Source: JAGVNX01 sp035290965 (GTDB taxonomy: Archaea; Iainarchaeota; Iainarchaeia; Iainarchaeales; GCA-2688035). From it: DNA of 5,610 nt. Positions 1 to 5,610 of the stretch are shown piece by piece. The stretch is taken from contig DATDTD010000059.1 in NCBI GenBank assembly GCA_035290965.1, positions 1 to 5,610 on the forward strand. The letters run 5' to 3'. Both the position numbers and the translations under genes were made by a program. How positions within the stretch are numbered: the first letter of the stretch is position 1; every line of letters begins with the position of its first letter. The notes beneath the pieces were generated by a model, which had not been told where the DNA came from, made no database searches, and was given only the letters and a program-made list of their open reading frames with translations.

Positions 1-2
1 GC

Positions 3-36
3 CTTTCGAAGCGCTCATTTCATTCGCTTTCGAAAG
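3..36. repeat. imperfect inverted repeat (hairpin-capable)
   Basis: The arms CTTTCGAAGCG (3-13) and CGCTTTCGAAAG (25-36) are complementary apart from one bulged T, and leave an 11-nt loop. The right arm also contains the perfect 12-bp palindrome GCTTTCGAAAGC (26-37). The repeat ends about 58 bp before the nuclease-gene ATG. It could be an operator or an RNA hairpin, or just coding sequence at the end of the upstream gene. No T-tract follows it, so an intrinsic terminator is unlikely. Confidence 0.4.
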
Positions 37-65
37 CCTTGGGAAAGGAGAAGCGCAAGGATTAA
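3..65 (+). CDS. possible 3' end of an upstream gene (partial)
   Basis: Reading frame 3 is open from the window edge to a TAA at 63-65 and gives about 20 residues ending in the charged tail GKEKRKD, which looks like an ordinary protein C-terminus. If real, the gene ends 29 bp before the ATG of the nuclease-like gene and runs in the same direction. The evidence is weak because the stretch is very short. Frame 2 is also open across the same bases, and a minus-strand ATG at 18-16 could instead begin a divergent gene. No product can be assigned. Confidence 0.3.
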   Translation, partial: LSKRSFHSLSKALGKEKRKD

Positions 66-69
66 ATTC
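61..69 (+). promoter_or_regulatory. possible TATA box for the nuclease-like gene
   Basis: The A/T-rich segment ATTAAATTC is centred about 30 bp before the ATG at 95. This is close to what an archaeal leaderless or very short-leader transcript would have. No purine-rich ribosome binding site lies just before that ATG; the nearest GGAG (47-50) is more than 40 nt away. The box overlaps the possible stop codon of the upstream frame. It is a weak match, judged by position and composition only. Confidence 0.3.
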
Positions 70-94
70 TGCTTTTGCGGTATTGTGTTATATT

Positions 95-817
95 ATGCCG
101 CCTGAAAAAAAACATCCTAAAAGCCCTTTAGAAAAGGCTTTGCAGAGGCATTCTTTTGTTGCGCGCGCACTCGGGAGCACTGCGGGGGAAAAGAGAGGCC
201 TTATTGCCCATCTTGCTCGCACAAGCCCCTCCTATGTGGACAGTGTCTGGCGTTTGATAGGCTCGAACAGCCTCAGGCGCCCGCTTATTGATGCCCCTGC
301 AAAAACCGCCCTGGTTTTCAGGCTCACAAGCCCGAGGGCGGGAAAACTTGCGGATCAGATAGGAAAGCTCGGCGAACAGTTCGTCGGAAGGCTTTTTAAG
401 AACGCAAAGTTTGTGAATTTGCAGGGAATTGATTTCGAGCTGCAGACAAGCCGGAGCCCAATGTTTTTGGAAGTAAAAACAACAGGCGCAAGAGACTCTG
501 AAGCAGTCTTAAGGCTCCCTGTAAGGCACAGGCTCTGGACAAACACGCGCTGCCACAGGCTCATTATCCTTACAAAGCAAAGCATTTTCTACATAGGCAG
601 GAAAGAAATAAACGCTTTTATAAAGGATTTTTATTTTCACCACCCGAAAGTGTCAAGGAAGCGCGACATTCTGGTTTTTATAAAGCCCATTGAACTTGCA
701 AGGCTCGGGTATGCATGGAAGCTGCCCATTATGCCCTTTGCAAGAGGCGACCCTGAACGCAGAAAAACCCTAAGGCAGATAAACGCGGCATACAGGGAGC
801 TCCTTACAATAAAATAA
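95..817 (+). CDS. HTH-like plus PD-(D/E)XK nuclease-like protein
   Basis: This is a predicted cytoplasmic DNA-acting protein of 240 residues counted from the ATG at 95. Residue numbers here count from the in-frame TTG at 83 (244 residues); subtract 4 for the ATG form. Residues about 36-62 resemble a helix-turn-helix (LIAHLART, a turn at SPS, then YVDSVWRLIG). Residues 94-135 carry the core of the PD-(D/E)XK fold: a helix with E98 in GKLGEQFVGRLF, D117 in GIDFE, then E130 and K132 in LEVKTTG. The D-x12-E-x-K spacing is typical of restriction-enzyme-like nucleases. A basic alpha/beta segment follows (RLIILTK, FYIGRKE), and the tail is rich in Arg and Lys. The pattern recalls DUF3883-type and Hjc-like nucleases, but I cannot place it in a named family. 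Repair, resolvase or defence roles are all possible. The ATG is preferred to the TTG because it suits the upstream TATA-like box. The frame stays open to the window edge, so a longer N-terminus cannot be ruled out. The gene converges on the large surface-protein gene with a 7-bp gap. Confidence 0.8.
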   Translation: MPPEKKHPKSPLEKALQRHSFVARALGSTAGEKRGLIAHLARTSPSYVDSVWRLIGSNSLRRPLIDAPAKTALVFRLTSPRAGKLADQIGKLGEQFVGRLFKNAKFVNLQGIDFELQTSRSPMFLEVKTTGARDSEAVLRLPVRHRLWTNTRCHRLIILTKQSIFYIGRKEINAFIKDFYFHHPKVSRKRDILVFIKPIELARLGYAWKLPIMPFARGDPERRKTLRQINAAYRELLTIK

Positions 818-821
818 AAAA
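808..821 (-). terminator. T-rich terminator for the minus-strand surface-protein gene
   Basis: Read on the minus strand just after the TGA stop (827-825), the sequence is AAATTTTTTATTTTATT: T6, T4 and T2 separated by single A's. Archaeal RNA polymerase commonly terminates at such U-rich runs without a hairpin. The tract overlaps the last codons and stop of the convergent nuclease-like gene, so the surface-protein transcript would end inside that gene's 3' end. Confidence 0.55.
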
Positions 822-824
822 TTT

Positions 825-3800
825 TCATTCCTGACTCCTGCGCAGTATTCTCCTGAACTCGTCTTTTTTTTCCCTTGCCTGCTTTTTTTTGAATCTCACT
901 GCAAAAACAAGCGCAACAGCGGCAACAATGGGAAGAAAGAAAACAGGAATGTCTGCAGCAGGCGCTGGCATTGAAAGCATTGCGGTTGCTGCATTTGAAA
1001 ACGCGATTGTTTTCAGGAACTGCTCTTTCTGGAGGGAAGATTTTGCCTTTTCAAGCAGATCCATTGCCTCTGGATTGAACCGGCTTTTGTCCAGTTCCGA
1101 AGAAGAGCTGTTTACTGCGGCAATCGCATCCTCCTTCATTGCGGAAAGCGCGGAATCAAGCTCTTTGCTTATTGCATTTGCAGCAATTTCCTTTTTGTCG
1201 AGTTCATCGGAAAAAACAGAAAACTTTGCGATTGCATCGGCAAAATTCTGCTTTGAAACAAGAGAATTGAACCCGCTGAATTCTTCCTCAAGCTTTGCTG
1301 TTTTCAATGAATCCGCCTGAAGCTCGAGCTTCTGCAGGCGCTCTTTTGAAATCGGCGCCACATAGTTCAGCTTGAAAAGAGTTTCTTCCGGAACAGAGCC
1401 GAGCATGGAAAGCAGTGAAGAGATTTTTGCGGGGATATCTCTTGAAAGCGCCTTTGAAAAAGCGCTTATTCTTTCCGAAATGCTTTTTGTTTTTTCCTCC
1501 AGAAGCGCTTTTGCATTTGAAACAAAGGAATTCTTTTTTTCTTCAAGGGAAAAAAGCAGAACGCTTGTTTTGTTCAAATCCCCTGAAGCAAGGCTGTTTT
1601 CCATTTCCGCATCAAGGGAAAGCAGTTCATCGTGCTCTTTGGAAAAATTTTTTGCTTCGTCCAGGGAATCCAGCTGCCGCCAGAACATCTGAATTTCCGC
1701 AAGAAATTTTGTTTTCTGCTCAAGAATTTTTTTGCCGGCGTTTGAAAAATCCTGTTTCTGAAGTTCAGAGTTTGCCTTGAAGAGCTGTTTCATCGCATTG
1801 CCAAAGTCTCCGGCATCCGCAAAAAAATCCGCCTGCTGCATAAAGCCGCTTGCGTTTGCAATTATGGCAGAGGTTTCCTTTGCTGAAAAGCCCAGCTTTG
1901 CAAGCAGCGAGGAGTTTTCCTCGAGCCTTGCGATTTCTTCCTCTATTTTTTGTTTTAAGGCAAGGAATCCTTCAAGCGACTGTTCCTTTTCTGATTCTGA
2001 AAATTTTATTTTTTCTATTTCCCCTGCAATAGAGGAAAGCTCCTGTATCCTGCTTTTCATTGAAAAATCGCTTTTTGAAAATCCATTAAGCCTTTCAAGC
2101 AGTTCCTTTGCCCTTGCGCTTGAAAGCAGCGAGGCAGCCTGCTTTGTTTTTTCAAGGAAAGCAAGCCAGTAATCCTCGAGATTCTGGGTTTCAATAAGAA
2201 GCGTGAATTCTTTGGATTCAAAGGCAGAAAGCCTGTTGAGTTCAAAGACAAGCTTTCCGTAGAGAATTTTTGATTTTATTTCCGTTCCAGAAGAATCCAC
2301 AAGCGCAAAGGAAACTGTTTTTTCCTCTTCCAAGGGAAAAGCAAAGGAAATATTGGGCTTTTCAATTGCAAGGGGCAATGCGTTTTTTACTGAAACGCCG
2401 AAGCTTGCCTTTGAAAGATTTGAGTCAATCTGCACAGAATCCAGGAGGGAAACCTGCGTTTGAAGCGCGCCTGCAACTGAAAAATAAATTTCCACTGGCT
2501 TTGTGCTTTCCGGCTTCTCAACGAAAAAGGAAACAGAATTGTTTTCAAGGGAAAAAGCCGGATTAACGCCTCCCATTGAAACAAAGACATCCGATGCCTG
2601 CAAAGAAGAATCCAGAAGCCTTGTTTCTATTTTCAGCTTGGGAACAACTGCGTTTGAAATTATTTTGATTCTTTTTTCAAGGACTGCCTTCTGCGCGGTT
2701 GCGCTCAGGACAATTGTTTCCTCTTCAGAGGTTATTTTCTGCATTGAAAAAAACTCGAAAAAGGAAACCCCGAGGGAAAGAGAATCGAGATTAATCAGCA
2801 AATAGCCCTGGGAAAAGGAAAAGTTTTCGGGAAGCTCAGATGAAAAAGCACCCTGTGAAAAGGGAATTTTCAGGATTACTTTTCCTGTTTTCCGGAAGGG
2901 ATTGTTCAGAGTGATTCTTATGCGCGCATTGAAATCATTGTTCAAAACAGGCACAGAATCCTGGAAGGATTCAATCACTGCGTTTTTCGATGCAAAAACA
3001 GCAATTGCGTTGTCCAATGATTCCTGCAAAGAATCTTTCAGCGAGGAAACTCTTTCCTTTAACTCCGAGAGAACAGGAAGCGAGTTTTCAAAAACAACCC
3101 CATTTGAAGAAAAATATTTTTCAAGCCTTGAAAACTGCGCAGAGAAATTTTCAAGGAGGGAATCCGAAACAGAGTTCTCGGAATATTTGTCAATCAGCCT
3201 GAGCTTCTGGAATAATTCCTGCGCAGAAGAAAAATTCTTTTTCAGGGAAATTATTTCAAAATCATTGTTCAAAAAATTCAAAGTATCCTGTTTCAGGGAA
3301 GAGCAGTAGCGCTGCATTGTTTCGGGGGGCTCGCTTTCTTCAAGGCTTTTTATTTTCCGGAAGCGCAGGGCAAAATCAGACAAATCAATTTCCTGCACAG
3401 GAACAGAAAAAATCTTTTCAAGGTAAGCCATGCAGTTCTCCGAGAAAAGCTTTTGCTTCAGGGAATACTCCTCAAAATCCTTCAGCGCAGTTTTGAAATC
3501 ATTGAATTCTTCAAGGGAACGCTTGCACAAAAAAAGCCTTTCTTCAATGGCTTTTGATTCTTCAAATTCTGAAATCCTGAATTCAAGCCTTGCCTTCAGG
3601 TCCCCTGCCCTGAGAAACAAATCATCCGGGAGATCTGTTTCCTTCAAAAAAGAGGAAATTTTTTCAATGCGTTCCGAGCACAAAATTTCAAGGCCTGAAA
3701 CAGATTCTGTTTCAAGAAAGGCAAGGTTTTCAAGCAAAGAATCTGTTTCCGCATTGAGCTCCTTGAGCAAAAAAACCTTTTCTCCTATGGGAAGAAGATT

Positions 3801-4988
3801 CAGAAAATCCTTCTGCTTCAAATCAGAGAACTGCATCTGCAAGGGCAGGAATTCCGCGAGCGCCTTCTCATGGAAATTCCGCAGGTCCTGGATTGAAAAT
3901 TTCTGGGTTGAAATTTTTGAGTCCTGGCCGAGTTCGGAGTAAAGATCGGAAAAAAAGTTTGCATCAAAAGAGGAAAACTGGCTTGTGGAAATAGAATCAA
4001 TTTTTTCGGAAATCTCCGAGAGTTTTTCCTCAATGGAATTTTCAATTTCAGAGTTTCTTTCAAGGAGCTCTGCCCTGTGCATTGAATCGTTTTTCATAAT
4101 CAGGGAAAATTTCTGCACTGCGGAATTTTCCGTTCCCGCAAGATTATTGTATGCCTGCAGAAACTCGAAGGCAGGCATTTTTTCAAGGGCTTCCGAAGCA
4201 GTCCTTGTCTTTAAAAAATTGTTGAGGAAGGAAATAAAAGAATTAAATGTTTCTCCCAGAAAAGGAATCTGCAGTATGCGCTCGGCTCCCGGAGAATCAA
4301 GCAATTGGGAATCGTATTTTTCAAAAAAATCCGCGGGAGTCTCTGTATTCACAAAATCCGCTGCAAAGCCTGTTCTCTGCATCAATTGCCGCAGAAAACT
4401 CATTTGTTGAAGGTAATATCCCGCAAAAGAATCAGATTCAAGCGACTGCGACTGCAGGTCGTTAAGGTTGCTGTTCAGGAGAATGAAATCATTGAACAAC
4501 GGCTCTTCCTTTGCCAGAGAAATTTTTCCTTTCTCCAAAGAATTTTTTTCAGAAAGCACGGCTGCAAACGCAAGCTGGTTTGCCCTGTCGGAAAATTTGA
4601 ATGCCGAAAGAAGATTGTGATTGAGCTCGTTGACTGCGGGAGCGAGGGCAGAGGCATTTCCGCCTGCGGAACAAACCCTGTTTATTTCGGAAATGTTTTC
4701 CTTTGCCTTGTTGAAATAAAGCCAGCTCTGCGCGAGATTGTTCTGCAGGGAAAACAGTTCTGCCTGAACGCCTGAAGAAAAGTTTTTCACATCAAAATCA
4801 AACAATTGGGAAGAAACTTTTGAAAAGCATTTTTCCTGCGAATCGCATTCGGGAACAAATGCAAATGATTTGCTGCTCAGGTCAATGCATCTTGTTCTTT
4901 CATATTCGGAAAGCTCTTCTGAAATGCAGCCTGAAAGCAGCACTGCCGCAAGGCACAAAAGCAGAACAGGCGCTGTGCACATCTTCAT
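825..4988 (-). CDS. giant double-anchored surface lipoprotein, coiled-coil/beta/coiled-coil
   Basis: This is a 1387-residue predicted surface protein that I do not recognise as a named family. Residues 1-21 form a signal peptide ending in the lipobox LLSGC, so C21 would be lipidated after cleavage. Residues about 60-680 are mostly Leu/Glu/Lys/Ser-rich helix, likely coiled coil. Residues about 683-940 are beta-rich, with roughly three units of about 90 residues. Residues about 945-1335 are helical again. A Pro/Ala linker leads to a transmembrane helix (about 1347-1364) and a 23-residue tail with 11 Lys or Arg, which the positive-inside rule places in the cytoplasm. More than a dozen N-x-S/T sequons fit an exported, possibly glycosylated protein. 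Outside the signal peptide and lipobox, cysteines occur only at 34, 48, 54, 106, 437, 488, 519 and 562. No catalytic motif was seen, so a structural, adhesive or cell-envelope role is only an inference. A second ATG lies two codons in (4982). A TATA-like box about 30 bp upstream suggests a nearly leaderless mRNA. The gene is uninterrupted. Confidence 0.93.
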   Translation of the reverse strand: MKMCTAPVLLLCLAAVLLSGCISEELSEYERTRCIDLSSKSFAFVPECDSQEKCFSKVSSQLFDFDVKNFSSGVQAELFSLQNNLAQSWLYFNKAKENISEINRVCSAGGNASALAPAVNELNHNLLSAFKFSDRANQLAFAAVLSEKNSLEKGKISLAKEEPLFNDFILLNSNLNDLQSQSLESDSFAGYYLQQMSFLRQLMQRTGFAADFVNTETPADFFEKYDSQLLDSPGAERILQIPFLGETFNSFISFLNNFLKTRTASEALEKMPAFEFLQAYNNLAGTENSAVQKFSLIMKNDSMHRAELLERNSEIENSIEEKLSEISEKIDSISTSQFSSFDANFFSDLYSELGQDSKISTQKFSIQDLRNFHEKALAEFLPLQMQFSDLKQKDFLNLLPIGEKVFLLKELNAETDSLLENLAFLETESVSGLEILCSERIEKISSFLKETDLPDDLFLRAGDLKARLEFRISEFEESKAIEERLFLCKRSLEEFNDFKTALKDFEEYSLKQKLFSENCMAYLEKIFSVPVQEIDLSDFALRFRKIKSLEESEPPETMQRYCSSLKQDTLNFLNNDFEIISLKKNFSSAQELFQKLRLIDKYSENSVSDSLLENFSAQFSRLEKYFSSNGVVFENSLPVLSELKERVSSLKDSLQESLDNAIAVFASKNAVIESFQDSVPVLNNDFNARIRITLNNPFRKTGKVILKIPFSQGAFSSELPENFSFSQGYLLINLDSLSLGVSFFEFFSMQKITSEEETIVLSATAQKAVLEKRIKIISNAVVPKLKIETRLLDSSLQASDVFVSMGGVNPAFSLENNSVSFFVEKPESTKPVEIYFSVAGALQTQVSLLDSVQIDSNLSKASFGVSVKNALPLAIEKPNISFAFPLEEEKTVSFALVDSSGTEIKSKILYGKLVFELNRLSAFESKEFTLLIETQNLEDYWLAFLEKTKQAASLLSSARAKELLERLNGFSKSDFSMKSRIQELSSIAGEIEKIKFSESEKEQSLEGFLALKQKIEEEIARLEENSSLLAKLGFSAKETSAIIANASGFMQQADFFADAGDFGNAMKQLFKANSELQKQDFSNAGKKILEQKTKFLAEIQMFWRQLDSLDEAKNFSKEHDELLSLDAEMENSLASGDLNKTSVLLFSLEEKKNSFVSNAKALLEEKTKSISERISAFSKALSRDIPAKISSLLSMLGSVPEETLFKLNYVAPISKERLQKLELQADSLKTAKLEEEFSGFNSLVSKQNFADAIAKFSVFSDELDKKEIAANAISKELDSALSAMKEDAIAAVNSSSSELDKSRFNPEAMDLLEKAKSSLQKEQFLKTIAFSNAATAMLSMPAPAADIPVFFLPIVAAVALVFAVRFKKKQAREKKDEFRRILRRSQE
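864..890 (+). terminator. two T8 tracts, possible terminator for the nuclease-like gene
   Basis: Two runs of eight T on the plus strand (864-871 and 883-890) lie 47-73 bp past the TAA of the nuclease-like gene. They are the complement of Lys codons in the basic cytoplasmic tail of the surface protein, so their sequence is constrained by coding. Plus-strand transcripts could still stop here in the archaeal oligo-U manner. The shorter TTTT at 822-825 is nearer but weaker. Confidence 0.35.
2169..2942 (-). other. central beta-domain block of the surface protein (about 3 repeats)
   Basis: This part of the large gene (residues about 683-940) changes from helix-forming to alternating hydrophobic/polar beta-strand sequence. 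Three similar strand-turn-strand segments begin near residues 729 (YLLINLDSLSLG), 819 (VSFFVEKPESTK) and 912 (KLVFELNRLSAF). Each is followed about 12 residues later by a second strand with an F/Y-rich core (FFEFFSM, VEIYFSV, EFTLLIE). The 90- and 93-residue spacing suggests three tandem Ig-like or beta-sandwich domains. Units 1 and 3 resemble each other most; unit 2 is more diverged. The final segment recalls the L-x-x-L-x-x-x-x-S-x-x-F pattern of archaeal extracellular Ig-like repeats, but no family is assigned. Confidence 0.5.
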
Positions 4989-5014
4989 ACAAAAAAAACC
5001 GCGCTAAAAAGGAG

Positions 5015-5022
5015 TTTAAAAA
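5015..5022 (-). promoter_or_regulatory. TATA-like box for the surface-protein gene
   Basis: On the minus strand the sequence is TTTTTAAA, centred about 30 bp before the ATG at 4988. Archaeal TATA boxes sit about 26 bp before the transcription start, so the mRNA would begin only a few bases before the ATG (nearly leaderless). This fits the lack of a Shine-Dalgarno site in the T-rich stretch between the box and the start codon. It is the clearest promoter candidate in the window, though based only on position and composition. Confidence 0.5.
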
Positions 5023-5051
5023 CAAGCGCATGATTCGGCAAAAAACGAACC

Positions 5052-5065
5052 AGTGCAGAGTGCAG
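5052..5065 (+). repeat. tandem 7-bp repeat abutting a TATA-like box
   Basis: AGTGCAG occurs twice in direct succession (5052-5058 and 5059-5065) and ends exactly where the A/T-rich TATA-like tract before the AMMECR1-family gene begins. This is the position where an archaeal BRE or an activator/repressor site would sit. Two exact copies of a 7-mer can arise by chance or slippage, so a regulatory role is only an inference. Confidence 0.45.
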
Positions 5066-5074
5066 TTAAAAAAA
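5066..5074 (+). promoter_or_regulatory. TATA-like box for the AMMECR1-family gene
   Basis: TTAAAAAAA is centred about 36 bp before the ATG at 5106, which would give a transcript with a leader of roughly 10 nt. It overlaps the perfect 10-bp palindrome AAAAGCTTTT (5071-5080). No strong ribosome binding site is present; GAGAG at 5093-5097 is a weak candidate at most. Together with the minus-strand box this makes 4989-5105 a divergent promoter region. Confidence 0.4.
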
Positions 5075-5105
5075 GCTTTTGCACGTAATTCTGAGAGTTG
5101 TTTTT

Positions 5106-5610
5106 ATGCAGAAAGAACTTTCTTTTGAGGAAGGCGCCGAGGCAGTGAAGCTTGCAAGGAAAAGCATTGAATACTACAGCGCCACTGGCTCGCGCTGGAG
5201 GGAAAAGGCAGGCAATGACAAATTCCTGAAGGAGAGAGGCGTTTTTGTAACCATCGAGGAGTATCCGAGCATGGAATTGCGGGGCTGCATAGGTTTTCCC
5301 TATGCTTCAAAACAGCTCTGGGAAGCCATTATAGAGGCCTCGATTGAAGCCGCTTTTCATGACCCAAGATTTTTGCCGTTGAAAGCAGAAGAACTTGAAA
5401 AAATCCTTGTAGAGATTTCTGTCTTGACACAGCCCAAAGAAATTACAGGAAAAAAAAGCGAACTGCATGAAAAAATAGAAATCGGAAAAGACGGGCTGAT
5501 AATACAGAGAGGGCACAGGAGCGGGCTGCTTCTGCCGCAGGTTGCAGTCGAGCAAAAATGGGATTCAGAGGAATTCCTGAGGGAATGCTGCAAAAAGGCA
5601 TTCATTCCGG
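5106..5610 (+). CDS. AMMECR1-family protein (3' end beyond window)
   Basis: The first 168 residues are visible; archaeal members are usually about 190-210 residues, so most of the protein is present. It carries the family landmarks in order: an N-terminal helix (EEGAEAVKLARKSIEYY, 8-24), GVFVTIEEYP (45-54), the signature LRGCIG (58-63), DPRF (86-89), EISVLT (103-108), IGKDGLII (126-133), SGLLLPQVA (139-147) and WDSEEFL (152-158). AMMECR1 proteins occur in archaea, bacteria and eukaryotes. Many prokaryotes encode them with a MEMO-like protein and a radical SAM enzyme, but the biochemical role is not settled. Neither partner is visible here, though they could lie downstream. The ATG is preferred because the N-terminus then matches the usual family length. 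An in-frame TTG at 5079 is possible, and a TAA at 5067 closes the frame. The gene is divergent from the surface-protein gene across 117 bp. Confidence 0.93.
   Translation, partial: MQKELSFEEGAEAVKLARKSIEYYSATGSRWREKAGNDKFLKERGVFVTIEEYPSMELRGCIGFPYASKQLWEAIIEASIEAAFHDPRFLPLKAEELEKILVEISVLTQPKEITGKKSELHEKIEIGKDGLIIQRGHRSGLLLPQVAVEQKWDSEEFLRECCKKAFIP

Noticed and set aside
88..95. TTATATTA just before the nuclease-gene ATG as a TATA box
   Set aside because: It would place the transcription start inside the coding region, with no suitable in-frame start downstream.
889..1320. 143-codon plus-strand open frame with an ATG
   Set aside because: It lies wholly antisense to the large surface-protein gene, is Ser/Ala/Phe-rich as expected from the complement of its Leu/Glu/Lys codons, and shows no domain or ribosome binding signal.
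3430..3942. 170-codon plus-strand open frame, the longest antisense frame in the large gene
   Set aside because: Its Ser/Phe/Lys-rich composition mirrors the coiled-coil gene on the other strand, and no motif or promoter was seen. The minus-strand frame has a signal peptide and TM helix and is clearly the real one.
825..4988. SMC or Rad50-like ATPase as identity of the long coiled-coil protein
   Set aside because: No Walker A or ABC signature is present, and the lipobox signal peptide plus C-terminal TM helix place it outside the cytoplasm.
5030..5128. 32-codon plus-strand ORF starting with ATG and overlapping the AMMECR1-family start, with GGAG at 5011-5014
   Set aside because: The GGAG is about 15 nt from the ATG, which is too far, the proposed TATA box would lie inside the ORF, and the peptide has no recognisable features. 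A regulatory upstream ORF is possible but unsupported.
5104..5605. Minus-strand open frames opposite the AMMECR1-family gene
   Set aside because: The plus-strand frame carries every conserved AMMECR1 block in order, so the antisense frames are by-products.

Overview
The window looks like a gene-dense piece of an archaeal chromosome. This is inferred from TATA-like boxes about 26-36 bp before start codons with no good Shine-Dalgarno sites, T-rich terminator tracts at the 3' ends, and a typical AMMECR1-family gene. Arginine codons are mostly AGG and CGC. The large surface protein has a lipobox at one end and a C-terminal membrane helix with a basic tail, and no LPXTG sorting signal. A DPANN-type lineage is possible, but nothing here proves it, and a bacterial origin is not strictly excluded.

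Layout: positions 1-65 may hold the last codons of an unidentified upstream gene. A plus-strand gene (95-817) encodes a protein of about 240 residues with an N-terminal helix-turn-helix-like segment and a C-terminal PD-(D/E)XK nuclease-like core. It converges on a very large minus-strand gene (825-4988, 1387 codons) with only 7 bp between the stop codons, and each gene ends in or next to T-rich sequence that could terminate its own transcript. The large gene encodes a predicted surface protein: lipobox signal peptide, a long helical or coiled-coil half, a central beta-rich block of about three repeats of roughly 90 residues, a second helical half, a transmembrane helix and a short, highly basic cytoplasmic tail. 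A 117-bp divergent promoter region (4989-5105) separates it from a plus-strand AMMECR1-family gene that starts at 5106 and runs off the window.

No shared pathway links the three genes. The best candidate for something undescribed is the large surface protein, which appears to be anchored in the membrane at both ends with a beta-domain block in the middle. The nuclease-like protein is the second candidate. No tRNA, rRNA, insertion sequence or CRISPR array was seen, and no stretch over 300 bp lacks a gene.
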